Shown: in pieces, positions 51,465 to 59,652 of the stretch
Layout of the letters: every line of letters begins with the position of its first letter
How positions within the stretch are numbered: position 1 is the first letter of the stretch
Assembly: GCF_007713735.2 (NCBI RefSeq)
Contig: NZ_VMNW02000051.1
Span: 1-60,810 of the forward strand
Length of the DNA stretch: 60,810 nt
Reading direction: 5' to 3'
Source: Amycolatopsis acidicola
GTDB lineage: Bacteria > Actinomycetota > Actinomycetes > Mycobacteriales > Pseudonocardiaceae
Program-made: the position numbers and the translations under genes
The notes under the pieces: generated by a model
Databases searched by the model: none
What the model saw: only the letters and a program-made list of their open reading frames with translations
Told to the model about the DNA's origin: nothing

Positions 51465-52155
51465 CGGCGGCGGCTCCTCCCGTCGGGGCTCCCTGGGCGG
51501 CGGCGCATTCCGGGCACCGGCCGGACATCTCGTCCAGCACGTAGGAGGCCTCCAGCACGGCCTCCCACATGACCTGCCGGGGCCCCTTGCTGCGGTCGGG
51601 TTCGCCGGCGTGCAGGAACTTCTCGACGATGATCTCCCAGTGATCCTGGGCCAGCCGCCAGTCGAGTTCGTGGCGCAGCGCGAACCGGAGCGCGAACAGC
51701 TGCGGGATTTCGAAGCCGTGCTTGCGATACTGAAGGCGGCTCAGCAGCGGGATGTGCGTGATGCGCCGGGTGTCCGCGCCGCCGCGCATCCGGCGGATGT
51801 TGCGGTTGTCGGACACTTCGCTGACCACGTACCCGGCCACGGCGCCCGCGAAGCCGGTGACGACGAGCCAACCGGAGAGCGACAGGGGAAGCGCGAGCGC
51901 CGGGACGCCGGTGCTCCACGGCGAGTCGATCTGCACGCTCACGTCATAGGCTTCGCGGCCGCCGATCACGAGCGCGTTCGCGAGGAACAGGGCGGCGAAA
52001 CCGGCGAGGATGTAGTAGCCGCGCACGCGCAGCCAGTACTGGATGCCGTGGTAGCGGCCGAGTCCGCGCCGGCGGCGGCGGAACAGGGCCCGCAGGGATT
52101 CGCGTGGCGGCGGGTCGATGTCGTCCGGCTCGGCCACGTCGTCCGGTCTCGTCAC
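51451..52155 (-). CDS. Membrane protein with C-terminal CxxC, partner of PstS-like protein
   Basis: A 234-residue protein with two membrane helices (about residues 47-65 and 92-112), a strongly basic N-terminus (RRRRRGLGR) and a cytoplasmic C-terminus of about 120 residues ending near CPECAAAQ, a possible metal or redox pair. I do not recognise the family. GTG at 52155 is the only start near the first helix. The 14-bp overlap with the PstS-like gene suggests a joint membrane complex. Confidence 0.65.
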   Translation of the reverse strand: MTRPDDVAEPDDIDPPPRESLRALFRRRRRGLGRYHGIQYWLRVRGYYILAGFAALFLANALVIGGREAYDVSVQIDSPWSTGVPALALPLSLSGWLVVTGFAGAVAGYVVSEVSDNRNIRRMRGGADTRRITHIPLLSRLQYRKHGFEIPQLFALRFALRHELDWRLAQDHWEIIVEKFLHAGEPDRSKGPRQVMWEAVLEASYVLDEMSGRCPECAAAQGAPTGGAAADAVR

Positions 52156-52401
52156 GTGCCGCGCCGACCCCTCACCCCCGGCAAGCTACCGGAAGTCACA
52201 GGTCTTTTCGAAGCCCGCCGGGGAAAGTGGACCGGCCCGGCGCCGGGAATTCACCGCACGGCAAGCCGTAGTTTCCCCGTTTAGGCGGCCTGGCACACTT
52301 TCGCCGTGCGCGGCGGCCCCGAATCACCCGGTTACCGGGTCACGGCACCGAAAACACCCCGCCACCCGCCCATGCAGCCACCGAGTCCCATGCACCCGAA
52401 G
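52156..52401. other. Intergenic gap without recognised gene
   Basis: The first part is the promoter region of the leftward membrane-protein pair; the rest separates it from the YjbR-type gene, which reads toward it on the same strand. I see no conserved small ORF, RNA gene or GAGAAT site here. Confidence 0.4.
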
Positions 52402-52827
52402 TCACGCCGGTGGATGCGCCTCCAACCACGCCTTCGCCCGGCGAGCCGACGCGCGCGAGAGCCACGCGTCCTGAACGACTTCCGCCAGTTCCGCACGGCT
52501 CAGCTCACCGAGCCGGCAGGCGCGCACCAGCACCGAGGGATGCCCGTCGAAATGCGGGGTCGTGAAGAAGGGCGAGCCCTCGTCCTGGACCAGGGCCAGT
52601 TTGTCCGCCTCGGAGCCGACCCAGAACACGATCACGTCCGGGTACCGCTCCCCCGTCTCCGGGTCGACCGCGTCCGGCCGCGGGGTGCGGAAGAACACGA
52701 ACGACTTCCCACCCACCTGGTACACCGGATTCTCCGCGGAGCCGCGCACGATCGTCACATGCGGCATCGCCAGCGCGAGTTCATGCACATCCTCGACCCG
52801 GGCGGGCCGCTCCGCTGCGTCCGGCAC
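52402..52827 (-). CDS. MmcQ/YjbR-family protein
   Basis: A 141-residue protein of the MmcQ/YjbR family (CyaY-like fold, DNA-binding in some structures). Typical parts are YQVGGKSFVFF, VSEADKL-like VGSEADKLALVQ and the C-terminal AWLSRASARRAKAWLEAH. GTG at 52827 is chosen because a frame extending further back enters the end of the ferredoxin-like gene; the start is likely leaderless. It lies 22 bp behind that gene, so it may be the last member of the aldehyde-dehydrogenase operon. Confidence 0.75.
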   Translation of the reverse strand: MPDAAERPARVEDVHELALAMPHVTIVRGSAENPVYQVGGKSFVFFRTPRPDAVDPETGERYPDVIVFWVGSEADKLALVQDEGSPFFTTPHFDGHPSVLVRACRLGELSRAELAEVVQDAWLSRASARRAKAWLEAHPPA

Positions 52828-52849
52828 GAACCCAGCGTAATCCGGGAAG

Positions 52850-53758
52850 TCAACCGGCGCGCTGCCCACCCGGCGCCCCACCGCGCAAGGCGAGCAGGTC
52901 GAAAGTGCGCGGCGCCGTCACCGCGCCCGCGCAGGAGGCCGGGCGCACCTTGCCCAGCGGACGGGGGCGGACGTCGACCGTGCACGGGGAACCATCGGCC
53001 AGCGACAGCCGCACGCGGACCGCGCCGTCGTCGCCGAGAACCTCGTCGCCCACCGGGATCACATCGTCCACTCCGGACAGTCCGAACCGGACTCGTGTGA
53101 AGTGTTCGGCCGCCTGGACCGGGACGCGAAGCCCGGCCCGGCCGCGCAGAAACCCGGTGAGCACGCGGCCATCCCGCACAGCCGCCGCGAACTCCGCGGC
53201 GTCGGCGGCGGTGAGCCCACCGTGGAAACGCCCGTCCGGCACCGTCACGACATTCGCGGCATACCGGTGCCCGCCGACGTGCGTCGCCTCCCAGACCAGC
53301 CCCGGCAGCCGCTCGTCGAGCCGTTCCGCGAGCGGCCTGCCGAGCCGCGCGCAGCACACGTCCCGGCGGCCATGCGTGCACACCAGCACCACCTTCCCGG
53401 CGCCGCGCGTACCGAACCCCGGCGGCCTGCCGGCCGCGAGCGCCTCCAGGTCGAGCCCGGCCAGCTCACGGAGATCGCCGATCACCGCGCGCTCCAGCCA
53501 CCCGCCGGCCGGACCCGCCGCGAACACCGTCACCGGCGAGGAACGCCGGCGCCGCACCGGGCGGATGCACAACGTGCGCAGCCCGGCTTCGCCCGCGGCC
53601 GCCCAGAAATCGGGCGGCACGCCATGAGGCGGCCCCACCGGCGGCCACGGCCCCGGGTGCTCCACCAGCAACCACCCCGACGCCCGCTCGGGCGCCGTCG
53701 CGAACACCGGCTCCCGGCCCGCGAACCGGACCGCCGCGCACTCGCGCCGGACCCTCAT
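52850..53758 (-). CDS. Sucrase/ferredoxin-like family protein
   Basis: A 302-residue protein of the Suc-Fer-like family, with a thioredoxin-like ferredoxin domain. The motif CTHGRRDVCCARLG (about residues 127-140) and HVGGHRYAANV (about 160-170) carry the cysteines and histidines expected to bind a [2Fe-2S] cluster. It may supply electrons to one of the oxygenases; that is an inference from its place in the regulon. GTG/ATG start at 53758 overlaps the aldehyde dehydrogenase stop by 4 bp. Confidence 0.83.
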   Translation of the reverse strand: MRVRRECAAVRFAGREPVFATAPERASGWLLVEHPGPWPPVGPPHGVPPDFWAAAGEAGLRTLCIRPVRRRRSSPVTVFAAGPAGGWLERAVIGDLRELAGLDLEALAAGRPPGFGTRGAGKVVLVCTHGRRDVCCARLGRPLAERLDERLPGLVWEATHVGGHRYAANVVTVPDGRFHGGLTAADAAEFAAAVRDGRVLTGFLRGRAGLRVPVQAAEHFTRVRFGLSGVDDVIPVGDEVLGDDGAVRVRLSLADGSPCTVDVRPRPLGKVRPASCAGAVTAPRTFDLLALRGGAPGGQRAG

Positions 53759-55218
53759 CCGGCCACCGTGCCGAAGGTCTTGGTCTCCAGGAACTCCTCC
53801 AGCCCGGCGACCCCCTTCTCCCGCCCGATCCCGGACTGCTTGTACCCGCCGAACGGCGTGTCGGCGAAGAAGTAGTTGCCGCCGTTGATGCTGAACGTGC
53901 CGGTGCGGATCCGCCGCGCCAGCGCCAGCGCCCGCTCCTCGTCACCCTGGATGGCGCCGGAAAGCCCGTACACGGAGTTGTTGGCGATGCGGACGGCGTC
54001 GTCCTCGTCTTCGTACGGGATCATCGCCAGCACCGGCCCGAAGACCTCCTCCTGCGCCAGTTCGCTGTCCGGGTCCACCCCGGCCAGCAGCGTCGGGGTG
54101 TAGAAGAACCCGGGATCCACCCGCTCCCCGCCGGTCACGAGCTTCGCCCCGGCGTCGACGGCGCGGCGGACCATACCGTCCACTTTGTCCCGTTGCCGTG
54201 CACTGATCAGCGGCCCCATATAGGTTTTCGGATCGGAGGGATCGCCGTAGGGCACCTTGCCCAGGTATTTCGCGACCAGCCCGGCCAATTCGTCGTGCCG
54301 GGACTTCGGCACGAGGATCCGCGAGTTGAGCGCGCACCCCTGCCCGGCGTGGAGGCAGATACCGAAGGCGGCGTACATCGCGGCGCCCTTGGGGTCGGCG
54401 TCATCGAGTACGATCAACGCCGATTTCCCGCCCAGCTCCAGGAAAACCCGCTTCACCGTGGCGCTGGCGGCCGCGAGAATGCGGCGCCCGGTGGCCGTGG
54501 ACCCGGTGAAGCTGACCACGTCGACGGCCGGATGGGTGGTGAGCACCTCGCCCACGGCGACGTCGGCCGAGGTCACGACGTTGACCACCCCGGCGGGGAT
54601 GTCCGTGTGCGCGGCGATCAGCTCCCCCAGCGCGACCGCGACCAGCGGCGTGTCCGGCGCGCCCTTGAGCACCACCGTGCATCCGGCCGCGAGCGCGGGC
54701 GCGAGTTTCGCCAGCGCGAGCTGGACCGGGAAGTTGTACGGGATGATCGCGGCCACCACCCCGGCGGCTTCCTTCTCCACCCACCGCTTGTGCCGCTGCC
54801 CCGCGTAGTCCACTTCGCCGAGATCCTCGGACATCGGATACTTCCCGAGCAGCTCGCCGTAGTAGCGCACCAGCTCGATCGGTTCGTCGAGCTGCGCGCC
54901 GTGCGTCAGCTGCCGCGGGGAGCCCGTCTCGGCGATCGTCAGCTCCCGCAGTTGCTCCAGGTTTCCGGTCAGCGCCTGGTAAAGCTGGTCCAGGCAGCGG
55001 ACGCGCAACTCGGTGTCGGTCGCCCAGCCGGAGCCGTCGAACGCCCGGCGCGCGGCGGTGATCGCCGCTTCGGCCTCCACCGGCGTCGCGTCCGGGGCCT
55101 CGCCCACCACCTCGCCGGTGGCCGGGTTCACCGAAGCGAACGTCCGCCCGGTGGGCACCAGGTCGCCGCCGATGAGCAGGCGGCCGCCGGTCCCGAGCGG
55201 CACCGGGTCTTCGTGCAT
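53755..55218 (-). CDS. Aldehyde dehydrogenase
   Basis: A 487-residue NAD(P)-dependent aldehyde dehydrogenase: IIPYNFPVQLAL, FTGSTATGRRI, catalytic glutamate in LELGGKSA (about residue 257) and nucleophilic cysteine in HAGQGCALNSR (about residue 291). It converts an aldehyde intermediate to the acid ready for CoA activation. ATG at 55218 is chosen for the strong GGAGGAGAGACG before it. First gene of the leftward operon from operator locus J, followed by the ferredoxin-like gene. Confidence 0.88.
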   Translation of the reverse strand: MHEDPVPLGTGGRLLIGGDLVPTGRTFASVNPATGEVVGEAPDATPVEAEAAITAARRAFDGSGWATDTELRVRCLDQLYQALTGNLEQLRELTIAETGSPRQLTHGAQLDEPIELVRYYGELLGKYPMSEDLGEVDYAGQRHKRWVEKEAAGVVAAIIPYNFPVQLALAKLAPALAAGCTVVLKGAPDTPLVAVALGELIAAHTDIPAGVVNVVTSADVAVGEVLTTHPAVDVVSFTGSTATGRRILAAASATVKRVFLELGGKSALIVLDDADPKGAAMYAAFGICLHAGQGCALNSRILVPKSRHDELAGLVAKYLGKVPYGDPSDPKTYMGPLISARQRDKVDGMVRRAVDAGAKLVTGGERVDPGFFYTPTLLAGVDPDSELAQEEVFGPVLAMIPYEDEDDAVRIANNSVYGLSGAIQGDEERALALARRIRTGTFSINGGNYFFADTPFGGYKQSGIGREKGVAGLEEFLETKTFGTVAG

Positions 55219-55268
55219 CGTCTCTCCTCCTCGGGGCGCGGGCTCTTCCATCACCGAGAACCCTAGAC

Positions 55269-55305
55269 GAGAATGTTATTTCCCAAAAGTGAGATGCACG
55301 CTCTA
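55269..55305. promoter_or_regulatory. GAGAAT operator pair, locus J
   Basis: GAGAATGTTATTTCC at 55269-55283 (10 of 12) and a weaker GAGATGCACGCTCTA at 55291-55305 (7 of 12), 22 bp apart, in the 97-bp gap between the divergent aldehyde dehydrogenase and SDR operons. Confidence 0.68.
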
Positions 55306-55315
55306 TTGTGGGTGC

Positions 55316-56056
55316 ATGGCTGCTCGGCTCACCGGCAAGGTCGCGGTCGTCACCGGGGCCGGCTCCGGCATCGGCAAGGCCGCCGCGGTGCTGTTCGCCC
55401 GCGAGGGCGCGAAAGTCGTCTGCGCGGACATCAGCGGCCGCGAGAAGGAGACCGCCGCCGAGATCGGCGACGCCGTCGCCGTGCACACCGACGTCTCCGA
55501 TTCCGCCGACGTGGCGGACATGATCGCCGCGGCCGTCGGCGAGTTCGGCAGGCTCGACGTCCTGGTCAACAACGCCGGGTTCGGCGGGCCGCGCGGGCCG
55601 GTGACCGAACTGGACGAGGACACCTTCGACTCGCTGATCGCGGTCAACCTCAAGGGCGTCTTCCTCGGCCTCAAGCACGGCATCCCGGCGATGCTCGAAA
55701 CCGGCGGCGGTTCGGTGATCAACACCGCCTCGGCCTCGGCGCTGGTCGGCTGGAAAGGGCTGGCCGGCTACGCCGCGGCGAAGGGCGGGGTGGTGCAGCT
55801 GACCAAGTCCGCCGCCCTCGACTTCGCGAAGAAAGGCGTGCGGGTCAACGCCCTCTGCCCGGGGATGACGTGGACCGGGCTGGCCGGCGGCGGCACCGGC
55901 GAGCCGCCGCCCCCGGACCTGATCCCGCCACAGCCGATGGCCCGCTGGGGCCTGCCCGGCGAACTGGCCGCCGCCGCGTTGTTCCTGGCCAGCGACGAAA
56001 GCTCGTTCGTCACCGGGACCGCGATCCCGGTCGACGGCGGCTACGTCGCCCGCTGA
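55316..56056 (+). CDS. SDR-family oxidoreductase
   Basis: A 246-residue classical SDR with TGAGSGIG at residue 13 onward, NNAG, serine in NTASASALVG and YAAAKGG. It resembles cyclic-alcohol and 3-oxoacyl reductases. ATG at 55316 has no strong ribosome binding site; the upstream frame runs through operator J. First gene of a three-gene rightward unit (SDR, LLM, SDR). Confidence 0.85.
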   Translation: MAARLTGKVAVVTGAGSGIGKAAAVLFAREGAKVVCADISGREKETAAEIGDAVAVHTDVSDSADVADMIAAAVGEFGRLDVLVNNAGFGGPRGPVTELDEDTFDSLIAVNLKGVFLGLKHGIPAMLETGGGSVINTASASALVGWKGLAGYAAAKGGVVQLTKSAALDFAKKGVRVNALCPGMTWTGLAGGGTGEPPPPDLIPPQPMARWGLPGELAAAALFLASDESSFVTGTAIPVDGGYVAR

Positions 56057-56070
56057 CACCCGAGGTGACG

Positions 56071-56958
56071 ATGCGCTTCCTCTTCCATTACCCCGAACTG
56101 CCCGGCCCGGACGGCGACGTCACCGACGCCGGGCCGGTCCCCGGGATCGCCGCGGCGGCCGAACGCGCCGGGTTCGACGGGTTCTCGCTCAGCGAGCATC
56201 CGGTTCCGGGCGCGCGCTGGCTTCGTTCCGGCGGTCACCAGACGCTGGATCCGTTCGTGGCGCTCGGTTTCGCGGCCGCCGTGACGACGCGGCTCCGGCT
56301 GCTGACCTACCTGGCGGTCGCCCCGTACCGGAACCCGCTGCTGCTGGCGAAATCGGCGTCCACTTTGGACAAGCTCTCCGGCGGGCGGCTCATCCTGGGC
56401 CTGGGCACCGGCTACCAGAAGAGCGAGTTCTACGCGCTCGGCGTGGACATGGCCGAGCGCAACGCCCTGTTCGACGAGACGCTGGACGTCCTTCCCCTGC
56501 ACTGGAAGGGAGAGCCGTTCAGTTACGAGGGAAGGCATTTCAGCGCCCGTGACGTCATGGCGCGGCCGCGCCCGGTGCAGGACCCGATCCCGGTGTGGAT
56601 CGGCGGGAACTCGAAGCTGAGCCGGCGCCGCGCCGCCGAGCGGGCGCAGGGCTGGATGCCGATGTCCGGCGGCGCCCAGCTGAGCACCACCGCCCGTACC
56701 CCTTCACTCGGTTCGCTGGACGACCTCGCGCGCACCATCACCGGGCTACGGGAGGAGGCGGGCCGGCAGCTCGACGTGCTCTACTCCTATCAGGGCGAAG
56801 GCCTCCACTCCCCCGCGCTGGAACCCGACCGGCACCGCGAAGCGCTGGCAGAGATCGAAAAGGCCGGCGCGACGTGGGTCGTCGTGTCCAGCGGGACGCG
56901 TTCGGCTTCGGCCACGCTCGAGTTCCTCGACGCGTTCGGCTCGACGTACCTGTCATGA
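56071..56958 (+). CDS. LLM-class flavin/F420-dependent oxidoreductase
   Basis: A 295-residue luciferase-like protein: FSLSEHPVPGARW, YLAVAPYRNPLLLAKSASTLD (family motif around APYRNP), GLGTGYQKSEF. It belongs to the TIGR03619-like F420-dependent LLM group, several members of which act in steroid and terpenoid catabolism. It lies 14 bp after the SDR gene and overlaps the next SDR by 4 bp (ATGA). Confidence 0.85.
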   Translation: MRFLFHYPELPGPDGDVTDAGPVPGIAAAAERAGFDGFSLSEHPVPGARWLRSGGHQTLDPFVALGFAAAVTTRLRLLTYLAVAPYRNPLLLAKSASTLDKLSGGRLILGLGTGYQKSEFYALGVDMAERNALFDETLDVLPLHWKGEPFSYEGRHFSARDVMARPRPVQDPIPVWIGGNSKLSRRRAAERAQGWMPMSGGAQLSTTARTPSLGSLDDLARTITGLREEAGRQLDVLYSYQGEGLHSPALEPDRHREALAEIEKAGATWVVVSSGTRSASATLEFLDAFGSTYLS

Positions 56959-57776
56959 ACTGGTTCGCGGAACGCGCCGGGCTCGAAGGCACCGTCGCCG
57001 TGTTCACCGGGGGCGCGGGCGGGCTCGGCCGGGCGATCTCGAAGGACTTCGCCGCCAACGGGGTGCGGGTCGCGGTCCTGGACCTCGACCAGGCCGCCGT
57101 GGACGCACTCGGCGGCGAACTCGGTGACGCGCTCGTCCGCCAGGGCGATGCCAGGGATCCCGGTGTCCTGCAAGCGTTCTTCGACGAAACCGGCGAACGC
57201 TGGGGCAGGCTCGACACGCTGGTCAACATCGTCGGCGGCACCTTCCGCGCCGCCTTCACCGACACGAACCCCAAGGGCTGGGACACCTTGCTGCGCACCA
57301 ACCTCCTGCACGTCCTGCACGCGTGCTCGCTGGCCGTCCCGAGGATGCGGGGTGGCGGCAGCATCATCAACATCACCACGATCGAAGCGCACCGCGCGGC
57401 ACCGGGTTTCGCCGTGTACTCCGCGGCCAAGGCCGCCGTCGAGCAGTTCGCGCGCTCGCTGGCGGTGGAGGTGGCCCGTGACGGGATCCGGGTCAACAAC
57501 ATCGCCCCGGACTACGTGCCGACCCCCGCCATGACCCGGTTCGGCCGCCCGGCCGCCGAACCCGCCGCGGTGCGCGCGACGATCCCGATGGGCCGCGCGG
57601 GCGTGCCCGCCGATGTCTCGGGCTGCGCCGTGTTCCTTGCCTCGGCGCTGTCGGGTTTCCTCACCGGCACGACGCTGCATCCCGACGGCGGCACGTTCGC
57701 CTCCTCCGGCTGGACGAACTGGCCCGGCTCCGGCTGGTCCACCCAGCCACCCGCGGGCCTGCTCAACGGCCGGTGA
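56955..57776 (+). CDS. SDR-family oxidoreductase
   Basis: A 273-residue SDR: TGGAGGLG (about residue 18), NIVGG in place of NNAG, serine in NITTIEAHR (threonine at the catalytic-serine-adjacent position) and YSAAKAA. The catalytic serine itself seems to be replaced by threonine (ITTIEA), so activity needs testing. The C-terminal tail (NWPGSGWSTQPPAGLLNGR) is unusual. Its last 14 bp overlap the convergent LLM gene. Confidence 0.82.
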   Translation: MNWFAERAGLEGTVAVFTGGAGGLGRAISKDFAANGVRVAVLDLDQAAVDALGGELGDALVRQGDARDPGVLQAFFDETGERWGRLDTLVNIVGGTFRAAFTDTNPKGWDTLLRTNLLHVLHACSLAVPRMRGGGSIINITTIEAHRAAPGFAVYSAAKAAVEQFARSLAVEVARDGIRVNNIAPDYVPTPAMTRFGRPAAEPAAVRATIPMGRAGVPADVSGCAVFLASALSGFLTGTTLHPDGGTFASSGWTNWPGSGWSTQPPAGLLNGR

Positions 57777-58713
57777 GCGCGGCGACCACCGGCGCGAACC
57801 GCTCCAGCTGCGCCTGCTGCACCGTCACGTAGTTCACGCCGAACGTCTCGCGCCGGGCCTGCACCTGGTCCACGATCGCGGCGACGGACCCGATCAGCAC
57901 GTTCGGATGCTCCCGCACCACGTCCGGCGAGACGCCCATCAGCGACGCCACCCGCTCGAGCGCGGCATCCGGTTCGTCCGTCACCTCGGTGAAGAAGGGC
58001 GAGCTTTCGATGTCCAGCCCGGCGAACCTATCCCCCGCCGCGTCACGCACGAAACCCAGGCGCCGCAACGCTTCGCGCGCGGCGTCGGCGGTGAACGGGA
58101 CATTGGAGATACTCACGATGTCGGCCTCGCGGGCGGCCAGTGAAAGCACCCGCCGCCGGGCGCCGCCGATCATGACCGGCGGATGCGGGCGCTGCACCGG
58201 CAGCGGCAGCCCGGCGTACCCGGTGACGTTCACGCACTCGCCCTTGCGCGCCAGTTCCTCGCCCGAGCAGTGCGCCTTCACCAGCGCCACCACCTCTTCG
58301 AGCTTGGTGACCCGGCGGGCGGCCGGCGCGAATTCCAGCCCGATCGCCCGGTACTCCGGCTCGCTCCACCCCGCGCCGACGCCGAATTCCAGGCGCCCGT
58401 CCGACAGCAGGTCGAGCGTGGCAATTTCCTTCGCCAGCACCGCCGGCACGTGGTAGTCCACGCAGAACACCCGGCAGCCGATCCGCAGCGTGGTGGTGAC
58501 CGCGGCCGCCGCGGCCAGCGCGGCGATCGGCGCGAGGTGCTGCGGGGGCTGCCTCGCGGCGCGGCTCGCCGGGCCACGGCCCAGGTAGTGGTCGGCCGCG
58601 AACAACGTGCCGTACCCGAGATTCTCGGCCTGGCGGGCGAACTCCCGCCACCGCGCGGCGGACGCCGCCTTGGTGGCCTGGACCCCGAACCGGAACGGCC
58701 GCTTGCCCGTCAC
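57763..58713 (-). CDS. LLM-class F420-dependent oxidoreductase
   Basis: A 316-residue luciferase-like protein with a TIGR03621-type N-terminus (FRFGVQATKAASAARWREFAR), FAADHYLGRGP, RIGCRVFCVDYHVPAVLAKE (split at the VDYHP-like motif) and GVGAGWSEPEYRAIG. It is expected to use F420 or FMN for a redox step on the growth substrate. GTG at 58713 lies 5 bp from the operator, so the operator overlaps its promoter. Confidence 0.85.
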   Translation of the reverse strand: MTGKRPFRFGVQATKAASAARWREFARQAENLGYGTLFAADHYLGRGPASRAARQPPQHLAPIAALAAAAAVTTTLRIGCRVFCVDYHVPAVLAKEIATLDLLSDGRLEFGVGAGWSEPEYRAIGLEFAPAARRVTKLEEVVALVKAHCSGEELARKGECVNVTGYAGLPLPVQRPHPPVMIGGARRRVLSLAAREADIVSISNVPFTADAAREALRRLGFVRDAAGDRFAGLDIESSPFFTEVTDEPDAALERVASLMGVSPDVVREHPNVLIGSVAAIVDQVQARRETFGVNYVTVQQAQLERFAPVVAALTGR

Positions 58714-58718
58714 CTCTT

Positions 58719-58754
58719 GAGAATATCATCTCCCTTCGAGAGAATGGCATTCTC
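58719..58754. promoter_or_regulatory. GAGAAT operator pair, locus K
   Basis: A perfect GAGAATGGCATTCTC at 58740-58754 and GAGAATATCATCTCC at 58719-58733 (9 of 12), exactly 21 bp apart, filling the gap between the divergent LLM (58713) and beta-diketone-hydrolase-like (58772) genes. Confidence 0.8.
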
Positions 58755-58771
58755 ACGGCGAAGGGGCACGG

Positions 58772-59629
58772 ATGGTCAAGCGCACCAGGTTCAGCGAGTA
58801 CGCGAACGCCTACGCGAACTACAAGTTCGAGCTGACCGAGGACGGCATCCTGTTCATGCAGTGCCACACCGAGGGCGGCAGCCTCGTCTGGGATTGGAAG
58901 TCGCACGACGACATGGCCGACGCCTTCGCCGACGTGGCCGGGGACCGCGAGATCAAGGTGCTGATCCACACCGGCACCGGCGAGAACTACAACGCGGACT
59001 GGGGTCTGCTGCCCAACGGCGAACCGCCCGAGGAGCCGGTGTACCAGGCGATGCCCGGCGAGCGCGGGCTGTGGAAACTGGACGAAAAGGCCTGGTACAA
59101 CCGGAACCTGCAGTTCAACGTGCTCGACGTGGACGTGCCGATGATCAGCGCGGTGAACGGGCCGTGCAACATCCACTCCGAGATCCCGCTGATGGGCGAC
59201 ATCGTGCTCGCCTCGGAGGACGCGTACTTCCAGGACGTGTCCCATTTCCCCCGCGGCCAGGTGCCCGGCGACGGGCAGCACATCATCTGGAGCTTCCTGT
59301 GCGGGCACAACCGCGGCCGCTACCTGTTGCTGACCGGCAAGAAACTCGGCGCGCACGAAGCGAAGGAATGGGGCGCGGTGGCCGAAGTGCTGCCCAAGGA
59401 CAAACTGCTCGACCGTGCCTGGGAAATCGCGCACGAACTGGCCAAGCGCCCGCCGCTGGTCCTGCGCTACACCCGCCAGCTGTTCACCCAGGAACTCAAA
59501 CGTGCCTTCCTCAACGAGGCCTGCCACGGTGTCGCCCGCGAAACCTATGCGCAGCGCCAGTTCTTCCCGTTCGGCGGCGGCATGGAACCCCTGGACCGCG
59601 CCTGGGACGCCCAACCGTGGGCCCGATGA
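58772..59629 (+). CDS. Crotonase-family beta-diketone hydrolase, 6-oxocamphor-hydrolase-like
   Basis: A 285-residue crotonase with strong resemblance to 6-oxocamphor hydrolase of Rhodococcus, which splits a bicyclic beta-diketone by a retro-Claisen reaction. Shared features are TEGGSLVW near residue 33, IHSEIP (His135, for His122 there), HFPRGQVPGDGQH (His158 and Asp167, for His145 and Asp154, with the same spacing of nine) and NRGRYLLLTG. An extra stretch of about 13 residues lies before the conserved core. Standard hydratase glutamates are absent. ATG at 58772 follows GAAGGGGCACGG. It is paired with the SDR 23 bp downstream. Confidence 0.85.
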   Translation: MVKRTRFSEYANAYANYKFELTEDGILFMQCHTEGGSLVWDWKSHDDMADAFADVAGDREIKVLIHTGTGENYNADWGLLPNGEPPEEPVYQAMPGERGLWKLDEKAWYNRNLQFNVLDVDVPMISAVNGPCNIHSEIPLMGDIVLASEDAYFQDVSHFPRGQVPGDGQHIIWSFLCGHNRGRYLLLTGKKLGAHEAKEWGAVAEVLPKDKLLDRAWEIAHELAKRPPLVLRYTRQLFTQELKRAFLNEACHGVARETYAQRQFFPFGGGMEPLDRAWDAQPWAR

Positions 59630-59652
59630 ACCCTCCGACCGAAAGGCCGACC

